From positions 1 to 64,000 of the IMG/VR virus record IMGVR_UViG_3300027730_000821: a stretch of DNA of 64,000 bases. One strand, written 5' to 3'. This DNA is from a virus. The translations under genes and the position numbers were made by a program. The first letter of the stretch is position 1; each line of letters opens with the position of its first letter. Of the stretch, positions 41,846 through 48,688 are shown one piece after another. Below the pieces are notes generated by a model that did no database searches, was not told where the DNA came from, and saw only the letters and a list, made by a program, of their open reading frames with translations.

Positions 41846-43025
41846 ACTTTACTACATGGGGCTTGAGGCCTATACCGCTCGTTACACGCTACAGTTGACC
41901 GATTGGAACAGTCGGGTATTTCATGACCGTAAACTCAAGGTCGTGTATGTTCCCGGAACAACGCTCGATAATAGGCAAAAGATCGTTGTTGGACAAGTAC
42001 TAGATGCACATGGTCGCAGCTATTTTGCCATGAGTCAGATGATGAATCTGGTAGCGATGATGCAAAAAGGTGAAATTACTAACGAAGACGTAATCTACTT
42101 CGAAGATATGTTTCAGCCGGGCTTTGAGAGTCTTGGGTATATCTTGAATCAGGTTCCTGATAAACTACGTCCACGCATCTTTGTTCGTTGTCTAGCACAG
42201 ACTATCGACCCCGATGACTTTGTTCATGTCTGGGGCATGAACAAGTGGATGAGCAACTACGAACATATGGTTAATGACATCGTTTCTTTCTCTAAGGGTG
42301 CAATTCTCGCAACTAGTGAAGAAATGGTCATGAACATGAAGGTCGCAGGTTGGACTGCTCCTATCTACAATATCTCAGGACTTGCTTTTGGCAAGTATGA
42401 AGTTATTGGACGAGTAGAAAAGATTAAGGCTTTTACTGATCGTCGTATGCGAGTGGTATTTAGCGCCCGCTGGGATCAGGAGAAGCAGCCAGACTTCTAT
42501 ATGGATTTGATTGAAGCATGGAGTGAAAGATATCCCAGTAAAGATGTTGAGTTCGTTGTTTGTAGTGGTAGTTCACTGAAGTCAAACAATGAAAGTTACA
42601 TGGTCCGTACTCGTAAGATGCAAGATAGCGGCAAGCTGACTATCTACGAAAACCTCGAAAAGGATCAGTATTACGAGATTCTTAACGATAGTCGTGTAGT
42701 CTTCAATTGTGCATTGCAAGATTGGGTCTCAAACACGGTAAGCGAAGCAGATGCATTAGGTTGTAACGTACTTTATCCAGCGTATCGCTCGTTCCCTGAA
42801 ACATTCGCAAATGATCATGAACGTCTCTATACGCCATGGTCGTTAGAAGATGCAGTTAATAAGTTGGATCCTCTTCTCAGGAAACCTCATGTCAACATGG
42901 GCAAGATCAGTGATTGGACTAATGGTACTGTTGATCGCATCGTTGATATCATCGAAGGTAAAGGTGAAGGGTGGTTACGCATGTCAACTGACTATCGTAA
43001 GTATTCTAAGGAAGCAAAGTACTAA
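41838..43025 (+). CDS. Glycosyltransferase, GT-B-like
   Basis: 395 aa. A C-terminal Rossmann half with [50 protein letters not shown], and [19 protein letters not shown] resembles the nucleotide-sugar side of GT1/GT4 enzymes, including the late Glu (SEADALG). The N-terminal half is less typical. It follows the cytidylyltransferase-cupin gene and precedes guaC with a 1-nt overlap. The target, DNA base or surface glycan, cannot be told. Confidence 0.7.
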   Translation: MRKLYYMGLEAYTARYTLQLTDWNSRVFHDRKLKVVYVPGTTLDNRQKIVVGQVLDAHGRSYFAMSQMMNLVAMMQKGEITNEDVIYFEDMFQPGFESLGYILNQVPDKLRPRIFVRCLAQTIDPDDFVHVWGMNKWMSNYEHMVNDIVSFSKGAILATSEEMVMNMKVAGWTAPIYNISGLAFGKYEVIGRVEKIKAFTDRRMRVVFSARWDQEKQPDFYMDLIEAWSERYPSKDVEFVVCSGSSLKSNNESYMVRTRKMQDSGKLTIYENLEKDQYYEILNDSRVVFNCALQDWVSNTVSEADALGCNVLYPAYRSFPETFANDHERLYTPWSLEDAVNKLDPLLRKPHVNMGKISDWTNGTVDRIVDIIEGKGEGWLRMSTDYRKYSKEAKY

Positions 43026-44089
43026 TGCATATTGAAAACGAAATTCTACTAGACTTTAGTGACGTGTTGATTCGGCCAAAAAGGTCAACACTAGCTAGCC
43101 GTAAAGACGTACATCTGCATCGAACCTATACATTTAAGCATAGCGGTCATGTTTGGAATGGTATCCCTATTATGGCTGCTAACATGGATGGCGTAGGCAC
43201 CGTCGAAATGGCTTTGGCATTGCAAACTCAAGACATATTTACTTGCTTAACCAAAGATAATATTGAAATTCCCCCTGGGTTAAATTCTGATAGATATGCT
43301 ATCAGCACTGGTACAAGCGACAGAGACTTTGAACGCTTACAAATGCTATTAAACAAGCATCCTTATATTCATTTTATCTGTATTGATGTTGCTAACGGAT
43401 ATAGCGAACACTTTGGTGACTTTGTTACTAAGATTAGAAAAGAATACCCCAGCCACACAATTATCGCGGGCAATGTTGTTACCGCAGACATGACACAGGA
43501 GTTAATTTTACGTGGAGCAGATATTGTTAAGGTGGGCATCGGGCCAGGGAGCGTTTGCACAACTCGTATTCAAACTGGCGTTGGTTATCCTCAGCTTAGT
43601 GCTATTGTGGAGTGCAGTGATGCTGCTCACGGTCTTGGTGGCCATATCATTGCCGACGGAGGCTGCACCTGTCCAGGAGATGTTGCTAAGGCATTCGGCG
43701 CCGGTGCAGATTTCGTGATGCTAGGTGGTATGCTTGCTGGCCACGACGAGGGCGGCGGAAAAATATTCAAACGCTGGGTAAAAACTGAATATTCTAGTGA
43801 ACTAGGTAAACCCATTCGCGATTGCGAATATCGAGTACAGTTCTATGGTATGAGTTCCGATTCGGCTATGCGTAAGCATCACGGCAGTGTTGCTGACTAT
43901 CGTAGTAGTGAAGGACGAACGGTAGAGATTCCTTATAAGGGTCCGGTAGAAGATACTGTTAAGGATATTCTAGGCGGTTTAAGAAGTGCGTGTACGTATA
44001 CCGGGGCTTCCGAACTTAAACACTTAAGTAAATGCACAACCTTTGTTCGGGTAAATAAACAATTTAATGATACATACGTCAAGCGATAA
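43025..44089 (+). CDS. guaC: GMP reductase
   Basis: 354 aa, the usual length. It starts with [20 protein letters not shown] then [17 protein letters not shown], as in bacterial GuaC. The active-site Cys loop is [17 protein letters not shown], and [20 protein letters not shown] and [15 protein letters not shown] follow. The enzyme reduces GMP to IMP with NADPH. In this phage it could reshape guanine pools next to FolE, which consumes GTP. A phage guaC is uncommon to my knowledge. The ATG overlaps the previous stop. Confidence 0.9.
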   Translation: MHIENEILLDFSDVLIRPKRSTLASRKDVHLHRTYTFKHSGHVWNGIPIMAANMDGVGTVEMALALQTQDIFTCLTKDNIEIPPGLNSDRYAISTGTSDRDFERLQMLLNKHPYIHFICIDVANGYSEHFGDFVTKIRKEYPSHTIIAGNVVTADMTQELILRGADIVKVGIGPGSVCTTRIQTGVGYPQLSAIVECSDAAHGLGGHIIADGGCTCPGDVAKAFGAGADFVMLGGMLAGHDEGGGKIFKRWVKTEYSSELGKPIRDCEYRVQFYGMSSDSAMRKHHGSVADYRSSEGRTVEIPYKGPVEDTVKDILGGLRSACTYTGASELKHLSKCTTFVRVNKQFNDTYVKR

Positions 44090-44092
44090 ATA
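44085..44092 (+). promoter_or_regulatory. Late promoter core
   Basis: GATAAATA overlapping the guaC stop. The folE ATG is 80 nt downstream, so this leader is long compared with other late genes. Confidence 0.5.
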
Positions 44093-44097
44093 ATAAT

Positions 44098-44159
44098 GTA
44101 GCACAAAGGCTACAAAGTGAGAGTGAACTCTCCGTTGGGTATTAACGTTAGATACTTTG
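44098..44159 (+). other. Structured folE leader
   Basis: GTAGC/GCTAC (44098-44113) forms one hairpin. AAAGT (44114-44118) can pair with ACTTT (44154-44158), enclosing GAGAG-TGAA-CTCTC (44119-44132). The Shine-Dalgarno gaaagg follows. It may be a regulatory leader, but there is only one copy and no covariation. Confidence 0.4.
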
Positions 44160-44172
44160 AAAGGAAAAAAAT

Positions 44173-44853
44173 ATGTCTTTTAATAAAAATAAATGTGACC
44201 CCGAATTGGGTCGTCTCGTCCATGAACATCTTGTAAAGATGGGGGTTGAAACTCCCACTATCGAAAACAATCTCAGCAGAACCGACAAAATTGAGATCAT
44301 TGAACGCAAGTTTAAGGATATCATGGAAACCTTAGGGCTTGACCTAAGTGATGATAGTCTTATTGAAACTCCCAAGCGTGTTGCCAAAATGTATGTAGGT
44401 GAAATCTTTTGGGGCCTCGACTACGAAGCATTTCCCAAGTGTACTACAGTTGACAACAAGATGAACTACGATGAAATGGTAGTAGAGCGTAACATTATTG
44501 TTATGAGTAACTGTGAACATCATTTTGTCCAAATTGACGGTCTTGCTACTGTTGCGTATGTACCCAACGAAAAGGTTCTTGGTCTATCCAAGATCAATCG
44601 TATTGTTGAATATTTCAGCAAGCGGCCACAGATTCAGGAGCGTTTGACTGAACAGGTATTTCACACTCTTTGCTACATTCTTGAAACCGAAGATGTTGCA
44701 GTCATGATTGATGCCCAGCACTATTGTGTTAAGTCGCGCGGTGTAGAAGATACAGGGTCAAGCACAGTAACGTGTAAGCTGGGCGGCGGATTCAAGTCTG
44801 ACCCTGCTGCTCGTGCAGAGTTTCTTAGTATCGCTCGCATGAGTAAGTGCTAA
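44173..44853 (+). CDS. folE: GTP cyclohydrolase I
   Basis: 226 aa, close to E. coli FolE. VIVMSNCEHHFVQIDGLATV-type zinc site (Cys, His, His), then GLSKINRIVEYFSKRPQIQE and LTEQVFHTL, and a second Cys in DAQHYCVKSRGVED. It opens GTP to 7,8-dihydroneopterin triphosphate, the first step to 7-deazaguanine. QueD and QueE follow within 4 kb and DpdA lies upstream. Regulation could involve the structured leader. Confidence 0.92.
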   Translation: MSFNKNKCDPELGRLVHEHLVKMGVETPTIENNLSRTDKIEIIERKFKDIMETLGLDLSDDSLIETPKRVAKMYVGEIFWGLDYEAFPKCTTVDNKMNYDEMVVERNIIVMSNCEHHFVQIDGLATVAYVPNEKVLGLSKINRIVEYFSKRPQIQERLTEQVFHTLCYILETEDVAVMIDAQHYCVKSRGVEDTGSSTVTCKLGGGFKSDPAARAEFLSIARMSKC

Positions 44854-44870
44854 CGGAATTTATCATATCA

Positions 44871-45083
44871 ATGGCCCAGCTAGACCTTCACGGTGTTAGA
44901 CACCAGGATGTTGATCTGTTAGTGGAGAACTTCGTTCTAATGAACCAGAATGAGTTCCCACTAACTATCATCTGCGGTAACAGCATTAAAATGATTAAGC
45001 TGGTTGAGAATACGATAAATAGGATTGGATGCGATGCAACTATGATCAGACATGGATTCATAGTTATTCAGCGTATCAAATAA
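44871..45083 (+). CDS. Small Smr-domain-like protein
   Basis: 70 aa from the ATG at 44871; a GTG at 44847 overlapping folE is the alternative. MAQLDLHGVRHQDVDLLVEN is the LDLHG motif of Smr domains, with LTIICGNSIKMIKLVENTI following. Smr domains nick branched DNA or cut RNA. This copy is short and its GxG part is altered (ICGNS). Activity is uncertain. Confidence 0.6.
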   Translation: MAQLDLHGVRHQDVDLLVENFVLMNQNEFPLTIICGNSIKMIKLVENTINRIGCDATMIRHGFIVIQRIK

Positions 45084-45085
45084 AC

Positions 45086-45126
45086 AGCGGTCTTGGCGTC
45101 ATTCCCGCTTGACAAATTCTGCCGCC
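45086..45126 (+). ncRNA. H-type pseudoknot, copy 1
   Basis: S1 AGCGG (45086-45090)/CCGCT (45105-45109); L1 TCTT; S2 GGCG (45095-45098)/CGCC (45123-45126); L2 TCATTC; 13-nt L3 ending ATTCTGC. Copy 2 at 45306 has identical L1, L2 and L3 length with changed but still paired stems. Confidence 0.7.
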
Positions 45127-45137
45127 TATGTTATGCT
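45109..45137 (+). promoter_or_regulatory. Sigma70-like promoter overlapping pseudoknot copy 1
   Basis: TTGACA (45109-45114), 17-nt spacer, TATGCT (45132-45137). It starts within the pseudoknot, so a transcript from it would lack the first pseudoknot but include copy 2. Confidence 0.6.
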
Positions 45138-45155
45138 AATATAGGAGATTAAAAT

Positions 45156-45304
45156 ATGGCAAATCAACCAGGCAACTATTATCAAATATGCTCGGAGAAG
45201 GATATCAGGATCATGGTCTTGATCTAAATCAGATTTATAATGCAGAAGGCTTTTGTGAAGTTGAGGATATCCTCAACTACATCAATCGTCGGTATGCTTA
45301 TTAA
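45156..45304 (+). pseudogene. Small gene with apparent frameshift
   Basis: The ATG at 45156, with Shine-Dalgarno taggag, encodes MANQPGNYYQI and then stops at 45227. A second frame from 45188 encodes MLGEGYQDHGLDLNQIYNAE then GFCEVEDILNYINRRYAY to 45304. Removing two bases (at) near 45186 joins them into one smooth 48-residue protein. It is either a recent frameshift, a sequence error or a recoded gene. The product is unknown. Confidence 0.5.
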
Positions 45305-45305
45305 C

Positions 45306-45350
45306 AGTGGTCTTTGACACTCATTCCCACTATAAACATTCTGCGTGTCA
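45306..45350 (+). ncRNA. H-type pseudoknot, copy 2, in queD leader
   Basis: S1 AGTGG (45306-45310)/CCACT (45327-45331); L1 TCTT; S2 TGACAC (45315-45320)/GTGTCA (45345-45350); L2 TCATTC; 13-nt L3 ending ATTCTGC. The queD Shine-Dalgarno AAAGGAG (45354-45360) begins 4 nt after S2, so pseudoknot folding could block ribosome entry. The topology is like preQ1-I riboswitches, but loop sequences differ. Confidence 0.75.
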
Positions 45351-45367
45351 TCTAAAGGAGAAAAAAG

Positions 45368-45847
45368 ATGACAAAAAAATATGTATCAACTAAAGAATAT
45401 TCACACCTTGCGCCTCTGGCGTATCGGCAATGGCGAGCGGATAGTCACTGTCGTTTAATACACGGCTATGCATTGTCTTTCAAATTTGAATTTGAATGCG
45501 ATGACCTTGACGCCCGAAATTGGTGTTTTGATTACGGTGGGCTCCGGCCACTTAAGGATTTCCTAGAAGATAATTTTGACCACGTATTACTTTTAGCCCA
45601 AGATGATCCATACTATGATACCATTAAGCAACTAGGAGAATTAGGATTGGCAAAGATAATTGAGGTTGAAAAGACCGGATGCGAGGGACTTGCAGATTAC
45701 CTGTATGAATATGTGAATACTATTTTCCTTCCATCCTGCGGCGAGGCAGAGGCTGCAAGAGTTTGGTGTGCGAAAGTAGAAGTGAGAGAAACCCCATCAA
45801 ACATGGCATACAGGCAAGGCCATAGAGAAGACGGCGAGTTTCTATAA
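45368..45847 (+). CDS. queD: QueD, 6-carboxytetrahydropterin synthase
   Basis: 159 aa. RADSHCRLIHGYALSFKFEF carries the Cys and the HGY zinc motif. DLDARNWCFDYGGLRPLKDF, LEDNFDHVLLLAQDD and ARVWCAKVEVRETPSNMAY match the PTPS/QueD fold, with the catalytic His and Glu. It converts dihydroneopterin triphosphate to 6-carboxytetrahydropterin, the second step after FolE. It is preceded by the second of two tandem pseudoknots. An antisense GIY-YIG gene follows. Confidence 0.9.
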   Translation: MTKKYVSTKEYSHLAPLAYRQWRADSHCRLIHGYALSFKFEFECDDLDARNWCFDYGGLRPLKDFLEDNFDHVLLLAQDDPYYDTIKQLGELGLAKIIEVEKTGCEGLADYLYEYVNTIFLPSCGEAEAARVWCAKVEVRETPSNMAYRQGHREDGEFL

Positions 45848-45866
45848 TAGAATCAGTGGGGAATAA

Positions 45867-46565
45867 TTATTTATTTCCCGCTATTTTGCATTTATTTCCA
45901 TGCCATCTTTTATAATTTCCAGCATTAAGTCCTGACTTGCCGCAATATTCACACGAACGATTCTTTTGGTTTAGCTTATTTGCCAATGATTTATTTAAAG
46001 AATATTGTTTCTTTCTGGCCTCTGAGATTTTTGTTAAAATTTCAGGGGTCAGTATAGCACCAAATCTAGGATTGTTCTCTCCTTGCGAATGCTTTGTTCG
46101 GACGAACGTTTCTTTTCGTTTTAAATTTGCTGCATCCGATTGCATCAGGTTAACGAATCTATCTACCATAAATTTCCGAAATTCCGGATCCTCTTCCATG
46201 TGCCTCCGCCTACTTTTGTGACTATTCTTCCATGAAGAATCCGAGTAGTTGTCTGTTAAAATTGCTTTACTATCGGATTTATTAAGCCAATCTTCCTTAT
46301 ACACCGCCTTTACTCTTTTTATGTAAGTATGCTCATATAATCTACATTCTGCTGCTGTAGTAAAAGTACGATGAATAACAACTATATCTGGAGGCCCGTA
46401 CTTTTGCCAATGTTCATTGACACTAACTGACGATGTAGTATATCGACCGGTCAGTATGTTCTCTGGGTTAGCTTTTTTGCCGTACTGACAGCCATAATAT
46501 TTGGTATTGGTGCCTCGCCACATAATAAAGTAAGTATAGGGTGTAAAGACAGAATAAATAGACAT
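45867..46565 (-). CDS. GIY-YIG homing endonuclease (Seg-like)
   Basis: 232 aa. The N-terminal YTYFIMWRGTNTKYYGCQYG corresponds to the GIY..YIG strands, with GRYTTSSVSVNEHWQKYGPP and a later Glu (CRLYEHTYIKR). The middle is a basic helical linker with HSQGENNPRFG. The C-terminus has a CEYCG...W-H...C zinc finger. Seg-type enzymes nick intergenic targets and spread by repair. It is antisense between queD and the phosphoribosyltransferase gene. The structured late leader at 46563-46633 controls it. Confidence 0.78.
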   Translation of the reverse strand: MSIYSVFTPYTYFIMWRGTNTKYYGCQYGKKANPENILTGRYTTSSVSVNEHWQKYGPPDIVVIHRTFTTAAECRLYEHTYIKRVKAVYKEDWLNKSDSKAILTDNYSDSSWKNSHKSRRRHMEEDPEFRKFMVDRFVNLMQSDAANLKRKETFVRTKHSQGENNPRFGAILTPEILTKISEARKKQYSLNKSLANKLNQKNRSCEYCGKSGLNAGNYKRWHGNKCKIAGNK

Positions 46566-46633
46566 GCTGGTAGTTCCTTTTCAACTATTAGAGTGAGTGG
46601 GAATGGGAGTTCCGTGACTCACGCTTATTTATC
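46563..46633 (-). ncRNA. Structured late leader of homing endonuclease gene, copy C
   Basis: Minus strand: GATAAATA (46626-46633). Hairpin 46593-46622 has P1 GTGAGT/ACTCAC and P2 GGAA/TTCC with loop CTCCCA. TCTAA follows, then P3 TAGTT/AACTA (46571-46587) with AAGG in its loop, then CAGC and the ATG. All three helices differ in sequence from copies A and B yet stay paired. Confidence 0.7.
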
Positions 46634-46640
46634 TTTTTTC

Positions 46641-46669
46641 TTGACAACCTAACCTAAATAGTATATAAT
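46641..46669 (+). promoter_or_regulatory. Consensus sigma70 promoter
   Basis: TTGACA (46641-46646), 17-nt spacer, TATAAT (46664-46669), a perfect consensus. Confidence 0.85.
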
Positions 46670-46686
46670 AATTTATTGATATAAAA

Positions 46687-46724
46687 AGTATATAATGACT
46701 AAGAAAGTATATAATGACTAAGAA
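46687..46724 (+). repeat. 19-bp tandem repeat over the start codon
   Basis: Two exact copies of a 19-bp unit (46687-46705, 46706-46724) plus a third partial agtata. Each unit contains ATGACTAAGAA. The first ATG (46695) runs into a stop after 8 codons, and the second (46714) starts the real gene. Confidence 0.85.
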
Positions 46725-47268
46725 AGTATATTACACTGACAAACAGATTGACGGTATGGTTCATAACATCATAAGACAGATTACTGTAGACCAGTTTCGA
46801 CCTGATTATGTTGTAGGCATTACCAGAGGAGGATTAGTTCCTGCTCTAATGATTAGCCATTATTTGAATATTCCAATGCATACACTAAAAGTCAGTTTGC
46901 GCAGCGATCCCCCTGATACTGAACTAAATGCCTGGATGTCTGAAGATGCATTTGGGTATGTTTCGTCGGATGATCGCCCTGTCATAAAAAGTCGTTGGGA
47001 TACCAAAAAGCGTAAAAATATCCTGATCGTGGATGACATCAATGATAGCGGCATGACCTTTGATTGGATTAAACAAGATTGGATTAATAGCTGCTTCCCG
47101 GATCAAAAAGAAGCTTGGGATTCAGTTTGGAATCATAATGTGAAGTTTGCTGTTTTGGTAGAGAACGAAGCAAGTGATTTTGAAGGAATCGACTATTTTG
47201 GGGAAGCCATAAACAAAATTGAAGATCCGGTCGCTATTCGATTTCCCTGGGAGCGGTGGTGGAAGTAG
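46714..47268 (+). CDS. Purine phosphoribosyltransferase-like (Gpt/Hpt type)
   Basis: 184 aa. VVGITRGGLVPALMISHYL, then NILIVDDINDSGMTFDWIK, the PRPP-binding loop of type I phosphoribosyltransferases, and a tail EDPVAIRFPWERWWK resembling xanthine-guanine enzymes. It would salvage guanine, xanthine or hypoxanthine with PRPP. With GuaC it forms a purine-handling pair. A consensus sigma70 promoter precedes a tandem repeat covering the start. The stop overlaps the next GTG. Confidence 0.75.
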   Translation: MTKKVYYTDKQIDGMVHNIIRQITVDQFRPDYVVGITRGGLVPALMISHYLNIPMHTLKVSLRSDPPDTELNAWMSEDAFGYVSSDDRPVIKSRWDTKKRKNILIVDDINDSGMTFDWIKQDWINSCFPDQKEAWDSVWNHNVKFAVLVENEASDFEGIDYFGEAINKIEDPVAIRFPWERWWK

Positions 47269-47678
47269 TGAATATCGTTCCGTTATGTGACGAGCTAATG
47301 GTTCAACAACAGATTACATCCGAGTGGCAACATATGGTAGGGGTGATCATGCTGAACCAGACTCATAGGTTGTTGGTAAAAAGGGTCCTTCCTGAATTCT
47401 TATCTAGATGGGACACATGTGAGAAGTTCTTGACAAGTACGAGCGAAGAAGTATATGAAGTTATACGTCCGCTTGGATTAGTCATTGTTCGGGAAAACCG
47501 AATTAGAAGGATGTCCAATCAATACTTGACATGGGACAAGAGTGATGCTAAAGTTCTTTATGGTATAGGAAAGTATGGCAGTGATAGTTATGAGATTTTC
47601 TTTAAGAACAACTATGCTGTACAACCTACTGATAAAGAATTAGTGCGATACCTAAGAGAAGAATGCATAGATGCATAA
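47268..47678 (+). CDS. MBD4-like HhH-GPD DNA glycosylase
   Basis: 136 aa from the GTG at 47268 (an in-frame GTG lies at 47256). WQHMVGVIMLNQTHRLLVKR, VYEVIRPLGLVIVRENRI and LYGIGKYGSDSYEIFFKN parallel the eukaryotic MBD4 glycosylase domain, including HGIGKYGNDSYRIF, whose Asp is catalytic. The enzyme would remove mismatched T/U or damaged bases. Here it lies between a purine enzyme and QueE, perhaps linked to base-modified DNA. The N-terminal methyl-CpG-binding domain is absent. Confidence 0.75.
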   Translation: MNIVPLCDELMVQQQITSEWQHMVGVIMLNQTHRLLVKRVLPEFLSRWDTCEKFLTSTSEEVYEVIRPLGLVIVRENRIRRMSNQYLTWDKSDAKVLYGIGKYGSDSYEIFFKNNYAVQPTDKELVRYLREECIDA

Positions 47679-47844
47679 TAAAATTGTGAATTATATAGAT
47701 GCTAAGAATGGTAGGCATTTGTATTCTATTCCTTTCTACGATCCAGATAACTTATATGAAGGTTGGATTTACAAATCGGGCGACAAATATAAGACATATG
47801 AAGAATATCTAAAAGAACGAGACAATGACGCAAATCAAGATTAG
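47671..47844 (+). CDS. Small phage protein
   Basis: 57 aa: MHNKIVNYIDAKNGRHLYSI, FYDPDNLYEGWIYKSGDKY and an acidic helix. It overlaps the glycosylase end by 8 nt and the queE start by 20 nt, which fits a coupled phage operon. No family is recognised. Confidence 0.5.
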   Translation: MHNKIVNYIDAKNGRHLYSIPFYDPDNLYEGWIYKSGDKYKTYEEYLKERDNDANQD

Positions 47845-48679
47845 TGAACTATTTTATTCTATTCAGGGTGAAGGCAGGTATCAAGGCGTACCTAGCATTT
47901 TCCTAAGAACGTTTGGCTGCAACTTCACGTGTGGAGGATTTGGTATGCCTAAGGGAGAAACGTCTGTTGAACGGAAAAAGATCGACCCGAAAGTTTACAA
48001 AGATTACAATTCTCTCCCACTCGTCACCACTGGTTGCGATTCTTACGCCTCATGGGACCCTCGATTTAAGCATCTTTCTCCTAGTAAGGACATTGATACC
48101 ATTGTTGATGACATCATGGAACTACTACCGTTTAAAGAATGGAAAAACGAACATCTTGTCATCACAGGAGGAGAACCACTACTTGGATGGCAGCGAGCTT
48201 TCCCAAAACTCTTGAGTCATCCTAAGATGGCGGGTCTCAAAGAGATTACTTTTGAGACTAATGGTACACAGGAACTTTCACCTGAGTTCGCACACTATCT
48301 TGAAGACTGGAGCTGGCCAGAAGTATATCCGGGATTTGAACGAGAAATCACTTTTAGCGTCAGTCCTAAGTTAAGTTGTTCCGGTGAGTCTCATAAGAGT
48401 GCGATCAAACCTAAGGTTGTGCGTGAATATGAGAAATTTGGCTATGCATACCTCAAGTTTGTGATCTCTACAGAAGAAGATGCTCAGGAAGCACTTGAAG
48501 TATCTAAGCTATATCGTGATGAGGGTTTTGAGGGGCCTGTATATTTCATGCCCGTCGGTGGAGTAGAGAGTGTATATCAATTGAATAACCTTACAGTTGC
48601 CGAGTTAGCAATGAAGTATGGTGTCAGATATAGTGATCGACTACATCTACCTTTGTTTGGTAACCGCTGGGGAACGTAA
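47825..48679 (+). CDS. queE: QueE, 7-carboxy-7-deazaguanine synthase (radical SAM)
   Basis: 284 aa. SELFYSIQGEGRYQGVPSIF is the QueE start. The radical SAM Cys residues are C32, C36 and C71, i.e. C-x3-C-x34-C: an insertion with GMPKGETSVERKKIDPKVYK separates the second and third Cys, which are normally two residues apart. VITGGEPLLGWQ, FETNGTQ and ITFSVSPKLS (GGE and SxxPK motifs) are intact. It forms CDG from 6-carboxytetrahydropterin. QueC, the next enzyme, is not in this window. Confidence 0.9.
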   Translation: MTQIKISELFYSIQGEGRYQGVPSIFLRTFGCNFTCGGFGMPKGETSVERKKIDPKVYKDYNSLPLVTTGCDSYASWDPRFKHLSPSKDIDTIVDDIMELLPFKEWKNEHLVITGGEPLLGWQRAFPKLLSHPKMAGLKEITFETNGTQELSPEFAHYLEDWSWPEVYPGFEREITFSVSPKLSCSGESHKSAIKPKVVREYEKFGYAYLKFVISTEEDAQEALEVSKLYRDEGFEGPVYFMPVGGVESVYQLNNLTVAELAMKYGVRYSDRLHLPLFGNRWGT

Positions 48680-48688
48680 AGGTAAAAT

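Noticed and set aside
45109-45137. Reading the TTGACA in copy 1 as evidence that the pseudoknot similarity is only a shared promoter
   Set aside because: Copy 2 lacks TTGACA at the corresponding place (TATAAACA) yet keeps loops and pairing, so the similarity is not due to promoter boxes.
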